Assembly (NCBI GenBank): GCA_019239585.1
Contig: JAFAZU010000051.1
Location: forward strand, 1 to 6,721
Source of the DNA: Acidobacteriaceae bacterium
GTDB lineage: Bacteria > Acidobacteriota > Terriglobia > Bryobacterales > Bryobacteraceae
Reading direction: 5' to 3'
Length of the DNA stretch: 6,721 nt
Part shown: positions 5,494 to 6,721 of the stretch, piece after piece
How the letters are laid out: each line of letters starts with the position of its first letter
How positions within the stretch are numbered: the first letter of the stretch is position 1
Position numbers and translations under genes: made by a program
Notes under the pieces: generated by a model
The model's database searches: none
Told to the model about the DNA's origin: nothing
The model's input: only the letters and a program-made list of their open reading frames with translations

Positions 5494-6580
5494 GTTTCCC
5501 GTTACGGGGGAGCTGATTTACCTGAATCACGCGGCCGTTGCCCCGCTTTGCCGCCGCGCCTCCGAAGCAATGAAGGGTTTAGCGGATGACGCTTGCGCCT
5601 TCGGCTCGCTTCATTACGGCAAATGGATGGAATGTTATGCCGGGCTTCGGAAAGCAGCGGCAAAGCTGATAGGCGCCAGCCCCGACGAGATCGCCATTGT
5701 CAAGAACACGTCCGAAGGGATTGCGACGGTGGCGCTCGGGCTGCGCTGGAAACCGGGAGACCGAGTGATTGCGTTCAAAGAAGAGTTTCCGGCGAACTAC
5801 TATCCGTGGCTCCGGCTCGAAAGGCTGGGGGTGGAGCTGAACTGGTTTTCCATTTACGATCCCCTTGACAAAATTACCGAGGCAGTTCCCGGCGCTCGCC
5901 TGCTTGCGATCAGTTATGTAAATTATCTCAGTGGTTTCCGCGTTGATCTACAAAGCTTGGGCACTCTTTGCCATCAGCATGGATGCTTTTTCTTTGTAGA
6001 TGCCATTCAGGGCATGGGCGCATTTCCCATTGACGTAGAAGCCTGCCGCATTGATGCTTTGGCGGCGGATGGACATAAGTGGATGCTCGGCCCGGAAGGC
6101 AATGGGATTCTGTACGTTCGCCGTCGCTGGCTGGACCTGATTGAGCCGGTCGAGTTTGGCTGGACCAATCCGGCCAACTACGCTGATTACAGCTCCCGTG
6201 ATATGACCTTACGCTCTGATGCCGGGCGGTACGAGTGCGGCACATTGAATACAATTGGCTGTTTTGGGCTTCGGGCGGCGCTGGAGTTCCTTTTGGAAAT
6301 TGGGATGGAACCAATAACCGCAGCCGTGGACGCCCGGGCGCAGCAGATTGAAGACGGCGTTCGAGCTAAAGGTTATGAACTCATGGTGAAACGGACAGCT
6401 TCGACCGGTTCAGGTATTGTGAGCTTCCGGCATCCGTCATGGGAAAGTCACCTGGTAGCAGGGGAGTTGAAGCGTCATCGCGTATGCGCGGCCACGCGGC
6501 AGGGCTGGGTCCGAATGGCTCCCCATTTCTACATCAGCCCTCAGGATATTGACAGGGTTCTGGAGGTTTTACCTGGTTAA
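5411..6580 (+). CDS. Class V PLP-dependent aminotransferase (cysteine desulfurase/NifS-like fold)
   Basis: This 389-residue PLP enzyme belongs to the class V group containing cysteine desulfurases, isopenicillin N epimerase and kynureninase relatives. Visible elements are YLNHAAVAPL (37-46) at the domain entrance; KNTSEGI (98-104), which binds the PLP phosphate; SYVNYLSGF (168-176); VDAIQG (196-201) with D197 contacting the pyridine nitrogen; ADGHKWMLGPEG (219-230) with K223 as the Schiff-base lysine; and RMAPHFY (368-374), with R368 the likely substrate-carboxylate arginine. No desulfurase-type catalytic Cys loop is evident, so a desulfurase role is unlikely; the substrate is unknown. ATG 5411 follows an in-frame TAA by one codon and has only a modest GGGTG site. 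ATG 5423 is an alternative. The dehydrogenase gene begins 4 bases after the stop, which suggests a shared pathway. Confidence 0.92.
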   Translation: MLGEMGFENIADFVAEGTAPIYEQYRHEFPVTGELIYLNHAAVAPLCRRASEAMKGLADDACAFGSLHYGKWMECYAGLRKAAAKLIGASPDEIAIVKNTSEGIATVALGLRWKPGDRVIAFKEEFPANYYPWLRLERLGVELNWFSIYDPLDKITEAVPGARLLAISYVNYLSGFRVDLQSLGTLCHQHGCFFFVDAIQGMGAFPIDVEACRIDALAADGHKWMLGPEGNGILYVRRRWLDLIEPVEFGWTNPANYADYSSRDMTLRSDAGRYECGTLNTIGCFGLRAALEFLLEIGMEPITAAVDARAQQIEDGVRAKGYELMVKRTASTGSGIVSFRHPSWESHLVAGELKRHRVCAATRQGWVRMAPHFYISPQDIDRVLEVLPG

Positions 6581-6584
6581 AACT

Positions 6585-6721
6585 ATGAAAGCGCTTTACA
6601 TTACGCAACCGGGCGATTGCGTCGTCCGCGAAATGGACCCGCCCCCATTAAGGCCGGAAGAAGTGCTGCTCAGTATCAGGCTGATTGGGTTGTGCGGAAC
6701 CGACCTCAGCAGTTATCAGGG
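6585..6721 (+). CDS. Zinc-dependent alcohol dehydrogenase (MDR), N-terminus only
   Basis: The 45 visible codons are the start of a medium-chain dehydrogenase/reductase. MKALYITQPG opens the first strand of the GroES-like domain. RPEEVLLSIRLIGLCGTDL (23-41) is the usual segment leading to the catalytic zinc ligand, here C37 in GLCGTD, with D40 following as in sugar-alcohol and threonine dehydrogenase-type members. The typical full length is about 340-350 residues; the rest lies beyond the right edge. The ATG at 6585 lies 4 bases after the aminotransferase stop. A GGAGG about 18 bases upstream is too far for an ideal site, so translation is probably coupled. An NAD(P)-linked oxidation of an alcohol, sugar or amino-alcohol paired with the aminotransferase is plausible; the substrate is not shown. 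Confidence 0.9.
   Translation, partial: MKALYITQPGDCVVREMDPPPLRPEEVLLSIRLIGLCGTDLSSYQ

Noticed and set aside
5928..6314. 128-codon minus-strand frame within the aminotransferase
   Set aside because: It lies opposite the PLP-lysine region of a clearly real gene and shows no recognisable motif.
1..6721. tRNA, rRNA, riboswitch, CRISPR array, transposase or phage genes
   Set aside because: No direct-repeat array, cloverleaf-like sequence, conserved rRNA core or transposase motif was seen on either strand by eye.

Overview
The window looks like chromosomal DNA from an acidobacterium (Acidobacteriota). The main reason is the gene at 812-3526, which has the architecture of an ADOP (acidobacterial duplicated orphan permease): a cytoplasmic prefix followed by two MacB/FtsX-type permease halves in one chain, with a PadR-family repressor gene directly upstream. 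This pairing is strongly amplified in Acidobacteriota. The assignment is inference from gene content; the window has no rRNA or other phylogenetic marker.

Layout. Everything from 1 to 5287 is on the minus strand. Read in the direction of transcription it is: an M48 metalloprotease for the cell envelope (5287-4214) with a strong 3' hairpin (4156-4190); a 338-base gap holding the debris of a DUF433-type antitoxin (4147-3983) whose end overlaps, by ATGA, the start of a collapsed partner gene (3986-3909); a well-formed promoter and a possible operator for a PadR regulator (3875-3540); the ADOP permease (3526-812); the C-terminal half of a Uma2/DUF820-like protein (785-525); a 59-residue zinc-ribbon protein (543-364); and the first 121 residues of an EamA-family drug/metabolite transporter (364 to the left edge). 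The last two overlap as TGATG. On the plus strand, diverging from the M48 gene, a class V aminotransferase (5411-6580) is followed after 4 bases by the start of a zinc-dependent alcohol dehydrogenase (6585 to the right edge).

How the genes fit together. PadR and the ADOP form a regulator-permease unit. The zinc-ribbon protein and the EamA transporter look translationally coupled. The aminotransferase and dehydrogenase look like one catabolic or biosynthetic operon acting on an unidentified small molecule. The PadR-ADOP unit is bordered by broken genes on both sides: a toxin-like fragment at its promoter and a half Uma2 gene at its 3' end. This suggests it was inserted into, or moved through, an accessory locus.

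No RNA gene, CRISPR array, transposase or replication origin was seen. No clearly new multi-gene system is evident. The items most worth a second look are the small zinc-ribbon gene, the toxin-antitoxin remnant that abuts the PadR promoter, and the 11-base inverted repeat in the divergent promoter region.
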